A stretch of DNA of 64,000 nt from Ganoderma boninense (taxonomy: Eukaryota > Basidiomycota > Agaricomycetes > Polyporales > Polyporaceae): NCBI GenBank assembly GCA_002900995.3, contig CM035312.1, positions 310,001 through 374,000 of the forward strand, written 5' to 3'. Position 1 is the stretch's first letter, and every line of letters begins with the position of its first letter. Shown in pieces: positions 23,543 through 37,018 of this stretch. A model generated the notes under the pieces. The model searched no databases. It was not told the origin of the DNA and was given only the letters and a program-made list of their open reading frames with translations. The position numbers and the translations under genes were made by a program.

Positions 23543-25345
23543 ATGGCCCCCGTCGCGCAACAACCCAAGTTTGACACTTCTACCACCCAGAGCCGGACCT
23601 CCAACGGCGCCGTTCAATGGAGTCGACAGCAGAGCTATCGTCCACCACAGCACGACCCTTCGGAGAAGAAGCCACTACCAGTACTGGGGGCGCCAGCGGT
23701 GCCTCCCTCCCAAGATCGTCGTCTTGTACCAGTCCTCGCCATCAATCCCATGAACCAGGCCAGGCCCACCGACACCAAGCTCTCCAAGTCACAGAAGAGC
23801 TATGGTATATACCCCAGTCTTACGAGCGACATTTATGTCTACGAGCGCTCCATCACGTCCGCTTCCTACGATGATGAGTTGTCGAGTTCCACGTCGTCGG
23901 ACTCGTCCAGCTCGGACTCCGATCACTTCCCACACACCGCCACTTCCACTTTCGCGTCGCTGGAGATTTCCTCGACGCGCGCTAGCAGCAGTACCGAGAC
24001 GTTGGAGAGTACTTTGACAGTGCGCCCGACAGGTACGCATCGCAATGTTCCTGCCTCCGTTCCACCACCTCTGGCCATCGCTGCACCCCCCCGCTCTGCC
24101 TCGACTCGTCCTCAACACGACGCAACTTCCACTGCGCGCCCAGTGATCCCCATCACGCGCACGCACAGCCAGCTTCAGAGGTCGATCTCCACCGCGCGCG
24201 TTATCCCTCCAATCTCTCTCTTGACACCTCTCGACAACCTCTCGGACAGCAGTGACAGCGACACCGCTGTCTCCGACACCCATCACGACGACATGGTCGT
24301 CGACATTGCCGGTGCCCACTGGTCTGGTCCGCCTAACTACTACCCTGGACACCCTTCGTCATCCTTCAGGATTCGGAGGGACTCTGTCGATCGCGCTGCG
24401 GCAAGTGCGTACAGACGCGAGGCTCCTCCCTCAGCGTCGAGAAATCCTTCCGTACCAATGCTTGCCGCGCCGCCGCCGCCGCCGCCGCCTTCTCAGCGGT
24501 CTCAGCGCCGCGACGAGGGCCCCGCGGATGGACGATGCCCAACCCCGGATCCCCCCAGGTCTCTCTGGCGGCGTCGCGACGCCGCCTGATAGCAGACAAG
24601 AAGCCTCGTCGTCATCGCCCACGTCGCGATCAGTCGGGGGTGGTGCGCCAGCTTTGGCGCGCACGACGAGCACCCGCGCAGGCCCGGCGAATTCTTTCCC
24701 CGGACCGCAGCCTATCCCCAGGACTGCGAATGGAGACCTGCTGCTCCCACCTTCCCTTCCTCCTGCCCCTCCCGCTCCCGCTCCGGTAACGTCGATCTCT
24801 GCGTCGCCTCCACGCCGAGCCCCGCGCACGCCGTCGCCGCAAAACGCACCCCACACGGGGGGCGCTGCGGGCCCTGTGCAGGCGCCCTCGCCGACACACA
24901 GCAGCCCGACCTCCGCTGGGCCAAAACGCAACGTCCGCTGGAACGACAACCTCGTCTGCCCGTCACCGATCCTCCCCGAGCACCGCAGGAAGGGCTGGTT
25001 CAACCGCCGAGGGTGAGCGTTTCGATCATCGTCGCCTCTCCTGATGCACGTCAGCTAAACTCTCATTTATGATCCAGGGATCAGCTGTGGACGAACGACG
25101 GGCAATACAGGATCCCAGCGCCCGGCCAGGAGTTCCCACTCGATCTTGTTGTGAGTGCTATCGCAATACTTATTCTGTTCTTCTATCTCCGCCGCAGCAC
25201 TGACCATGACCACCTCTCGATCGCGCAGAGCTACCCTGAGCCTAACAGTGGCTGGATGAACGAGGAGGGTGTGCGCATCGACATGCAGCACCGACTCATT
25301 CCCAAGGCTCCCCTCCGCTCCGCGCTCAAGCGTCGCCCGTCGTAA
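23543..25345 (+). CDS. Conserved disordered protein with C-terminal basic/aromatic motif, function unknown
   Basis: Exons proposed at 23543-24558, 24596-25012, 25078-25150 and 25229-25345 give 540 residues. Most of the chain is disordered, rich in Ser, Thr and Pro, with a poly-Ser/Asp tract near residue 120 and poly-Pro near residue 318. The C-terminal block is distinctive: RNVRWNDNLVCPSPI, then RRKGWFNRRGDQLWTNDG, then WMNEEGVRIDMQHRL and a final basic RSALKRR. I have the impression that this block is conserved among Agaricomycetes but cannot name a function. The last two introns have clear GT-AG borders and correct phase. The first is only 37 nt (GTCTCT...GATAGCAG) and is inferred because the frame must change there; a frameshift or a different intron is possible. 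Confidence 0.65.
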
Positions 25346-25760
25346 GCTCTGGCCCGCGTTTGCTGATGATCTGCTACTACTTGATACCCCTTCTGCGTGA
25401 CCCGAGGCCGTCTCGATACTATTTTTATTGCTCAGAGGTGTCTAATGCCCCTCATTTTATGCTGCACATATTGACTAATGCAGCTCGCCACTCACGACCG
25501 GCACGACCGCTGACGACGAGGTAGATGGGAGACGGAATTGGAATTGTTATGCTGATACTTATGATATCCCCGAGCGGGCGGTCTGCAGGTAATGCCGCAC
25601 AGGCGGCGACAAACGTAACTTATGCCATGTACTTCTAGGCTACATGATATCTTTGCAATGCTATGATACAGCTTTCCGGTGCATCCTACTACAACGCATT
25701 AATCGAACATGCTCTGCTACCGTAGTTCCCAGATGATCCAAATAGAGTCTGCCGGAGCTC
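25346..25760. other. Tail-to-tail spacer
   Basis: Convergent 3' ends of the disordered protein gene (+) and the RecQ helicase (-). AT-richer than its surroundings; no gene or repeat seen. Confidence 0.6.
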
Positions 25761-29367
<3,607 letters not shown>

Positions 29368-29678
29368 GGGATATTCAAGAGACTGCAGTTGGATATCGGC
29401 CTCCTCAGCTTGTTCCGGGCGCAAAATGACGCGTCCCTGAGCAAAAAATACACAGAAGGAGGAGACGATGAGGGAAAGACGATGAGGGAAAGACGGCAAG
29501 AGAGCTGAGATCCTGCGCGACGCGAAAGCAGGCGAAAGCACGCGGTGATCTCACACGTGACTCTACCGGTCCCCGACTTATTCGGACTCGGACCCAGGGT
29601 GGAGGTTGTCTCCATCCTTTCATCTCCTGCTTGAGTCTCTCCCCCCTCTGTTGTTCTTTTCTCGTCCACACTGCAGCC
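29368..29678. promoter_or_regulatory. Divergent intergenic region between RecQ helicase and GPN2
   Basis: These 311 bp separate two oppositely oriented start codons (29367 minus, 29679 plus), so both promoters must lie here or in the first introns. A CT-rich tract precedes the GPN2 ATG. A 14-nt tandem duplication (GATGAGGGAAAGAC twice) lies at about 29466-29496. No TATA box is obvious. Confidence 0.5.
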
Positions 29679-31230
29679 ATGCCCTTTGGAGAGGTTGTAT
29701 GCGGCTCTCCAGGAAGCGGAAAATCAACATATTGCTACGGAAAACACCAGTTATTCACTGCACTCAACCGTCCGATCGCTATCGTCAATCTCGACCCTGC
29801 AAACGAAAACATTCCCTACCCGTGCGCAATTGACATCGGATCTCTCATAAAGCTTGAAGACGCCATGAACGAGTTCGGCCTTGGGCCGAATGGAGGGATG
29901 CTCTACTGCATGGAGTACCTTGAGGCGAACTACGATTGGCTCGAGGATCGCCTCAAGGAGCTTGACAAGGACGACTACGTTCTCTTCGATCTCCCCGGTC
30001 AGGTGGAACTCAGCACGAACCACCCCAGTGTCAAGAATATCATTCGTAGGCTGACAAAGAGTGGCTTCCGGGTATGTCGTCGCGCAGATCCTTCACCGTA
30101 TTCCTGCTGACCAAGGGTCCCGCTAGGCCAGCTAGCTGCCGTCCACCTCTGCGACGCACACTATGTCACAGATGCGTCCAAGTATGTCTCCGTTCTCATG
30201 CTCTCGCTGCGCGCCATGCTGCATCTCGAGCTGCCCCACATCAACGTCCTGTCGAAGATCGACCTGATACAGCAGTACGGCGATCTTGGTGAGTGCACGC
30301 AGCCCTCACGTTTCTTGTCCGTGGAGCGTATCTAGTTTATCTCCACCGTCCCCGAGCGCAATATCCGTGCTGCACGTTCCCATTGCTCACGTTATCTCCG
30401 TAGACTTTAATCTTGATTTCTACACCGAAGTCCAAGACCTCTCGTACCTGGAAAATTTGCTCTCGCAACAGTCTCCGCGATACGCAGCATTGAACATGGC
30501 GATATGCTCCTTGGTCGAAGACTTCGGCCTCGTGGGGTTTGAGACCCTTGCCGTTGAGGTGCGTACTCGCATCCTTTATATACCCAGCGTTTCCAGTGCA
30601 TTCCGGAACCCTGTCCGCATGGTCCTGCCCTGTGCTTCAGTAGTTCGGGAGCGGAGAGGAACAGACGAAGCTCATGAAACCGATGCCGAAATGTTAACTG
30701 TGCTCTGATTGTGCGGGTCTATGCGGTTCCGATCCCGTGCAATCCCTTCACTTTACTGAGTTGAAGGGGTCCCCTGCATCCGGCATAGTTTCAATCAATA
30801 TCAGTTCCTCCTTGCTCCTGCAGCACGACGCCCGATTAACCTTTGGCTGACTCTCCATTTGGCTTTGCAACAGGACAAGGAATCGATGCTCCACCTCACA
30901 CGCATCATCGACAAGGCAACAGGCTGCATCTTCGTCCCTCCCCCAAGTGTGGGCCAACCTCCTGATACAGTCGACGCGTCGGACAAGCCGTCATCGGAGC
31001 GCCCGAACACGTACTCCCTCATGACGTCGGCTGCAGGCCCCATCCGCGGCCCGCGCTCGGACGTGCGCGACGTGCAGGAACGGTGGCTCGACGCGCGAGA
31101 AGAGTACGACGCGTTTGAGAAGGCGCAGTGGCGCAGGGAGGGACAGCTGGTGCAGGAAGAGGCGGCGCGGCAGAAGAGTAAAATCCGCGAACGGACTTCG
31201 AACCCGCCCTCCAGTGGGAAGGGAACGTAG
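29679..31230 (+). CDS. GPN2: GPN-loop GTPase 2 (GPN2/Fet5 type)
   Basis: Four exons (29679-30071, 30132-30288, 30404-30558, 30874-31230) give 353 residues. The P-loop is GSPGSGKST at residues 9-17, followed by NLDPANE. The signature Gly-Pro-Asn loop that names the family lies at 69-71 (GLGPNGG), then FDLPGQVE (switch) and LSKIDL as the base-recognition motif. Members act as a dimer in cytoplasmic assembly and nuclear import of RNA polymerases II and III (family knowledge). The C-terminal exon is more variable, with a long charged helix ([18 protein letters not shown]) near residue 310. The last intron (315 nt) is longer than average. The start is the only ATG placing the P-loop at the expected distance from the N-terminus. 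It is divergent from the RecQ gene. Confidence 0.92.
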
Positions 31231-32053
31231 AGATCGTGGTTTCCGGTGTGTGCACAGTGTATTCTAAGGCGTCGGCCTGATTGTTGTAGTGCTATGAAGT
31301 TTTGCTGTTCAGACCGCAGCATCGTCGACGGCTTCTGTTGCCGCGGTCGTCATTGCACCCTGGGATTTACCCACTGCGGAGGTGGATGGGCTGTCGGACA
31401 TGTGACCATTGTGTGGTTCCGGGGGCGGGAATTGTCCTCGCTTTCTCCGAGGTCGGGATACCCCACGAGCACCGCCGCTGACTACACTAACCTATCGGCC
31501 TTTGCGTCGAGTGGCAGGGAACGTTTAAGGTTCTATTACATTTGCACGATGCGTCAAGCTGAACCATGGGTTTGACAGACTCGTCATTCACATTTGTCGG
31601 CTTCTTGGAGTCGGCGAAGTTGGAGTCGTCGGTTCCCTTTGTGGATGCAGATTGTATCCATGGTTCGGCCTCGGGATATGGGAAGCTTTTCTGTTTCCAC
31701 GAAGACCGGGATTCATTGAACCTTTGCCCGAGTTCGGGGTAGGGTTCAACTCTATAGGACGGCAGGTCTGGAATCCGACCCGGACCTCAGTCTCCCGAAT
31801 GATCGGGAGAGGTAGTTGGGCACTTTTCGGCGCTGAACGTTCACGAAAGCGACTGCTGGATTCTCAACAAGGAGGCGAACAGATGACGCGCCGGCCGGGG
31901 GGTAGACTGACCAAAAGGAAAGTTCCAGCGAAGCGTCAAAGGCTGACGCTGGGTTTTCGCTGGTATAAATAATAAAGTTGAGCCGGTACATAATCCCCAT
32001 CCCCAACCCCACTTTCATTCATCGACGTGCATAACAAGCATACAGCATACACC
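31231..32053. other. Upstream region of the GST tandem
   Basis: No coding feature. It contains repeated GGAGTCG/GAGTCGTCGG words near 31605-31635 and a TATA-like element at 31964-31971, and should hold the promoter of the first GST. Confidence 0.5.
31964..31971 (+). promoter_or_regulatory. TATA-like box of GST 1
   Basis: TATAAATA lies 83 bp before the start codon at 32054, a normal distance for a fungal core promoter. The tandem paralog has a corresponding TATAAAG at 33250-33256, 71 bp before its start codon. Confidence 0.55.
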
Positions 32054-32966
32054 ATGGTTCAGAATGGCCAAATCACCTTCTACACTCACATGGTACGCCA
32101 CCGGTAACCACCAACTTTTTATACTCTTGAGCTCACCAGTCTTGCGCAGTACTCGCCGAACTGCCACCGGGTGCACATCGCCTTGGAGGAAGTCAAGGCA
32201 GACTACACCACCGTCACCGTAAACCTCATGGAGAAGCCCGAGTGGTACAGCCAGAAGATCAACCCCATCACCGGCAAGGTCGCGCATTCTCTCCTCCCGT
32301 CCCCCAGCCTGCTCCTAATATTATGCTCACATCCGGATCGTTGCACTCCCAGATCCCCGCCATCACATATGGCGGGCCCAAGCACGCGCCCGAGGCGCCC
32401 TCCTCGGAGGCGACGCCGCTCGTCGAGTCGATGGTCATCGTCGAGTTCCTCGGGGAGCTCTTCCCCGGCGCGGCCTTCGTGCCGCGCGACCCCCTCCTGC
32501 GTGCCAAGGCGCGCATCTTCGCGTCCGTCGTCGACACGCAGTTCCTCGAGGGCCTCCGCTCGTTCCTGTTCGTGCTCGGGCCGGCGAGTGGGCTCCTCGC
32601 GGCCTTCGAGGCGCTCCAGGCGCTGCTGCCCCCAGACGGCGGGTTCGCGGTCGGGGCGTGGAGCATCGCGGACATCGCCGCGGCGCCGTTCCTCGTCCGC
32701 GCGCTGATGCTGCTCGAGCACGAGATCGGGAAGTACCCGGTCGGGGAGGGGAGGAAGACGCTCGAGACGCTGCGCGGCCCGAAGTTCGCAAGGATCATGA
32801 AGTACGTCGAGGACGCGAAGGCGTGGCCGAGCTTCCGGGCTACTTGGGATGAGGTGCGTGTTTGGTTTTTTTTTTCGCATCTGTGCGAGATTGCTCGCTC
32901 ACGGGAATGGCGTAGGCTGCCACGCTGGAGATTTGGAAGTCGAACCCGGCTACTCAGCGTAACTAG
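32054..32966 (+). CDS. Glutathione S-transferase (GST 1)
   Basis: Four exons (32054-32092, 32150-32278, 32353-32853, 32916-32966) give 239 residues, the usual cytosolic GST size. The N-terminal thioredoxin-like domain (about 1-95) has YSPNCHRVHIALEE with Cys18 where the catalytic Ser/Cys of Omega/Tau-like enzymes sits. It also has IPAITYGG with the cis-Pro58 expected to contact glutathione, and the Glu81-Ser82 pair (VESMVIVEFL). The helical C-terminal domain has WSIADIAAAPFL, matching the conserved GST N-capping/Asp motif. It conjugates or reduces electrophiles with glutathione; expansion of such genes in wood-decay fungi is linked to detoxifying plant-derived compounds (family knowledge). 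Exact class is uncertain. It heads a tandem pair. Confidence 0.88.
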
Positions 32967-33249
32967 AACGGCTGGCATGGGAAAATTGTTTCAATTGTGA
33001 GGGATCCAAATATCGTCACTGTTTAGCAGGTCGTGCGGGCGGCCCGACTGCGTGGCAGCGGCCCAGCAGATGTACGGCATTTATTGAATATTGAATCCTT
33101 GGCCGAAGTCGGAGTTAACCCCCAATACGACCCATTCGGTGGCTTATCCGGTCTCGGTCTTTCAGTATTCTTTGAGCTTTCTATGTGACTCGCTTCCTAG
33201 ACCGGACCCCGTCGAAATGCATGGCGTTAGTCGGAGGAGGAATATGTTG

Positions 33250-33256
33250 TATAAAG
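33250..33256 (+). promoter_or_regulatory. TATA-like box of GST 2
   Basis: TATAAAG stands 71 bp before the start codon at 33327, mirroring the promoter layout of the upstream GST copy. Confidence 0.5.
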
Positions 33257-33326
33257 GCAGGAGGCTGACACACTCTCCTTGAACACACAACTTACTCTTA
33301 CTACCGCCATCTAGGAAGCAGAAGTC

Positions 33327-34232
33327 ATGGCGCAGAACGGACAGATTTCATTTTACACAAACGCGGTGAGTCGTTGGAGACTGGCAACTTTCCGCTATCC
33401 AGGACTGACTGGATGAGCAATGGCACAGTTCTCGCCACACTGCCACCGGGTCCATATCGCCTTGGAGGAAACCATGGCGGACTACACCTTGGTCACAATC
33501 GACCTCTTGAATAAACCCGAGTGGTACACTCTCAAGGTCAACCCCGCCGGAAAGGTCAGCCATATCCCCCACTTTTCCCCTTGTGTCCGCATTGACTATG
33601 TCAACGCACAGATCCCCGCCATCACGTACGGGGGCCCCAAGCACCCGCCCGACGAACCCTCCTCGGATGCGGCGGTGCTCGTGGAGTCCATGGTCATCGT
33701 CGAGTTCCTCGCCGAGCTCTTCCCCTCCTCCAGCCTCCTCCCGCGCGACCCCGTCCTCCGCGCGCTCGCGCGCATCCTCGTCTCGCTCGCCGACAGCAAG
33801 GTCGTCGACGGCTTCCGGGGGTTCTTCTTCGCGGGCGCGCCCGCCGACGCGCTCTTCGCGAGCTTCGAGGCCGTCCAGGCCCTCCTCCCGCCCGCTGGGT
33901 TCGCGGTGGGGGAGTGGACGTCGCTGTGGCCCCGCTCCTCGTCCGGATGCTGATGCTGCTCGAGCACGAGATCGGGAGGTACCCGGTTGGGGAGGGGAGG
34001 AGGACGCTGGAGACGCTGCAAGGGCCGCGGTTTGCGCGGGTCATGCAGTATGTGGAGGACGTGAAGGCGTGGCCGAGCTTCCGGGCTACTTGGGACGAGG
34101 TGCGTTCAGGCGTGGCAGTGTTTGTGGTAGGATGGTGGTATGATACTGACGTGGGCCTCCGGGCTCGGTGCGTACGGGTAGGCTGCGACGTTGGCGATGT
34201 GGAAGGTGAATCCCGCTATCCAACGTACCTAG
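33327..34232 (+). pseudogene. Glutathione S-transferase with a 10-nt frameshifting deletion (GST 2)
   Basis: Tandem paralog of GST 1 with the same four-exon layout: 33327-33365, 33429-33554, 33612 to about 34099, 34182-34232. It keeps FSPHCHRVHIALEE, IPAITYGG and VESMVIVEFL. In exon 3, where GST 1 encodes WSIADIAAAP, this copy lacks 10 nt after GEW (around 33918-33920). The frame shifts and reaches a TGA at 33951-33953, predicting about 168 residues without most of the helical domain. Downstream, the original frame resumes as DVAVAPLLVRMLMLLEHEIG and stays open through the last exon (AATLAMWKVNPAIQRT). The otherwise clean downstream frame suggests a recent lesion or an assembly error. Promoter and splice sites appear intact. 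Confidence 0.8.
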
Positions 34233-34620
34233 TGGTACGGCATTTAGGATGAAAGTGATTGGGGGAAGATGGACTCAGCGTCCCTTGTCTTCTGCTTGAT
34301 TGTTCAGAGTGGTCGCATTCACCCTATTTAACGACAGTGATATGTATGTGAATGAACGTGTTATAGACGTATTGCAACGTGTGCACAGACATCTATGATG
34401 ATCTTTTTCCGGACGTAGCACTGAGTACGTACTGGTCAAAAAAAATCAAAACTCTAGGTAAACTAGGGTAAACTCTGTACTTCGTGGTTAGCGCTCTCCG
34501 ACTTCCGCGGAGATGATGTGGGAATGGAGATGACTCATGGCCCGGACTCAGCGCCCCTCTTGCGGTGGGATGAAGTCAGCGAAACACTGAATTCCGCTAT
34601 CTCTACCACTGCCAGAAAAC
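34233..34620. other. Spacer between GST 2 and the F-box gene
   Basis: Contains a run of A residues near 34440 and a loose duplication of GTAAACT around 34457-34477. No gene seen; presumably the promoter of the F-box gene. Confidence 0.5.
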
Positions 34621-36569
34621 ATGTCACACTCTTCCGAGGCTGCTCTTTCTGCATACATGATCGAAGGGATCATGGCGCTGGAAGCCGCAGGCCAGTCCAT
34701 CGTAGATCAATGCAAAGAGTTGCGGCAAAGTGAGCGATTCGATATTGCTCCAAGTCGTTGCGAGCTGCGCCGCCTGGCAAACTAACCAACGTTTTTTTAG
34801 GGAATGAGCGAGTGAGATACTATGGGCTCTCGATTAATAAATAAAGCGAATTGACCTACTCATAGGTACAGCCGGAGCAGTTCGACGAACTCATGTTCTC
34901 TGCTATCTCGGCCATTCAGAGGGTTAGGAACACAACCTGCCCTATAAACCGCCTTCCCACCGAAGTCTTAGTCCTCGTTTTTTCCTTGGTTCCGGAAAGG
35001 TACCCCGTTTCAAAGGACACTGCAGAACGGAACTATTGGCCCTTCACCCTTCCTGCTGTCAAAATTCACCGTCAGCTGGCAGTCGTCTGTAAACACTGGC
35101 GTAACGTGATCCTCGACACCCCGGCATTGTGGTCTTCCATCTCCGAATCAGAGGTCTTTGACCGCCATCTCCCCAACATGTGGTATCTCGCTCGCTGTCC
35201 TCGCGGGCCCCTCCTGGTACACGTTAGCGGCAGAGTCTCCCCGAGGATGTGGTCGTTGCTCAAAGGTGAAGGGCATCGCATCCAGCAGCTACATCTGAAC
35301 CGCATCGCCCCTTCGGAAGGGGAATCCATGCATGCTTTATTGCAAACTCTCCCAGCGGAGCAGCTAGAACATTGCAAGATCAACTTCGTGATGCCAGAGA
35401 ATAGTCGAAAACCGTTGCTATCTCTTTTCTCCGGAGGCGGTAGAACGTTGCAGTCCTTATATCTCAGCAGGGTCCCTTTCCTCCCTTCAAACACGTTTCC
35501 TAGACTTACGAATCTTATAATCGATCTGTCCTACACTCACCGAGATCCTCCCTGGAACCTCGGAGACCTTCAGGACTTTTTGGCGGGTTCGCCCGATCTC
35601 GAATATTTGCACCTCTCCCAGGTATGGTGCCGCACTGGTCCGCATCCACCTAACGTCTCCGCCGACACACCCCGAGCGCTCCTCCCTCGCCTGCGCAACT
35701 TCACTCTCGACTTGCACAGCCGTTTTATCCGTGCTGCCGCGCAAATGATCCTGTCCATCCTCGAGCTACCGCACTCCTGCCAAATCCAGCTCAAACAAGT
35801 CCCGCTGAACGAGCTACAAGCGTTGTCACCTTCCCTTCTATCCCTCGAGCGGCCGCTCACGAGAATGCGCCTCGAGCTCGGGGCAGCCTTCTACCACTCT
35901 ACTGGGAGACCGCAGTGGGACTGGTCGCTGGTGCTAGCATCCCACCATCCAGAGTGCGCCCCGATCCGGCTGGTCCTCGAGCCGGCGGATACAACGCAGG
36001 CCCCCAACCTCTTCGGCGCGGGGGCGGCCTTCAGCAAGCTCCCGCTGTTCGCGGACGTGGAGGAGCTGTGGTACAGCAGCAACCAGTTCGACAAGGCCTT
36101 CCTCAGCCCGGTCCTCCTCCCGCCGAAGGTGCGCGGCCTCGCGCTCAACATCCAGAGCTGGGCACCGAGCCACGCGGCGGGCTACCTCGCGCAGGTGGCG
36201 CGGGTCTGCGCGCAACTCGACACCCTGTGCATCTGCGTGCCGAACATGGAGCACCTCCGCGACGTGCGGGAGGCACTCAGCGTGACGAGCCCGGGGCCGA
36301 GCGGGAGGCCGCGGTGTCGCGCGATCCGGCGCGTCGCGGTGGGCTACGACCGGGCGAGCACGCGGCTCTCGAGAGGGGCTATTTCGTTGAGGGACTGCGG
36401 GGCGGGGACGGAGGTCAGCTGGACGGGACACATTGCGAGGCAGAGCGGAGACGAGATGGGGACGGGAGCGGAGATGGAGAGACTGTTGAGCGTTGCGCCT
36501 CAGGTGTTGGAGGAGCCTGCGAGCATTCGGGCGTCTTGGCCGACGTGGCCGGGTTTTTTGTCGCATTAG
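34621..36569 (+). CDS. F-box / leucine-rich-like protein (F-box 1, intact)
   Basis: Three exons (34621-34729, an 11-nt micro-exon 34801-34811, and 34866-36569) give 607 residues. A short helical N-terminus is followed by an F-box at about residues 66-115 (CPINRLPTEVLVLVFSLV, then VCKHWRNVILDTPALWSSIS), expected to bind Skp1 in an SCF ubiquitin ligase. The remainder contains irregular leucine-rich segments (LTNLIIDLS, LEYLHLSQVW, LRNFTLDLHS) for substrate recognition. The micro-exon is supported by phase and by the same small-second-exon layout in the paralog at 49.3 kb. Basidiomycetes carry large, fast-evolving sets of such genes; the substrate cannot be inferred. It lies directly downstream of the GST tandem in the same orientation. 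Confidence 0.85.
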
Positions 36570-37018
36570 GAACAGATGTTCTCCGAGTTTCGGACGAAGA
36601 TACGGCGTATCCGCGGTGGTGCTAGTATGGACTCACTGCCCTGGAAACTTGAAGGCTGGCGACTCGGGCCCGAGAGATCAATTTTGTTAGCAGTAATACG
36701 GTAGAGTAACTTAGTAAACACACTGTGTGCGACATTATAAGTACTTATTGTCGTCCTTGCCGTCCATGTATCGACAACCCCTGGGTATACATACTTCGTG
36801 AACCTGTTGAGGTTAGAGAAAGACCACAGCGGTAGACACAGCGTTCCCAGACGCCCACATATCCCGAAGGGGAATTGGGCTCCGTGAGGCTCCGTGATGG
36901 GCAAATTGGGTCGGAGCCTGGTTCGGCGCCATGACACGTCGGCCTTTTACTTTACGTCTCGAATATCCGCTTACTGCACCTATACACCCTTTCCTCCTCC
37001 CCATCTCCCTTTTCCCTC
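36570..37018. other. Upstream region of SEC31
   Basis: AT-richer spacer with TAAGTACTTA at about 36728-36740 and a CT-rich tract (TTCCTCCTCCCC) just before the SEC31 start codon, typical of a fungal housekeeping promoter. No gene seen. Confidence 0.5.

Noticed and set aside
33420..33953. Treating GST 2 exon 3 as a complete shorter enzyme
   Set aside because: The frame stops inside the conserved helical domain, and the lost residues resume in another frame, so truncation by deletion is the better reading.
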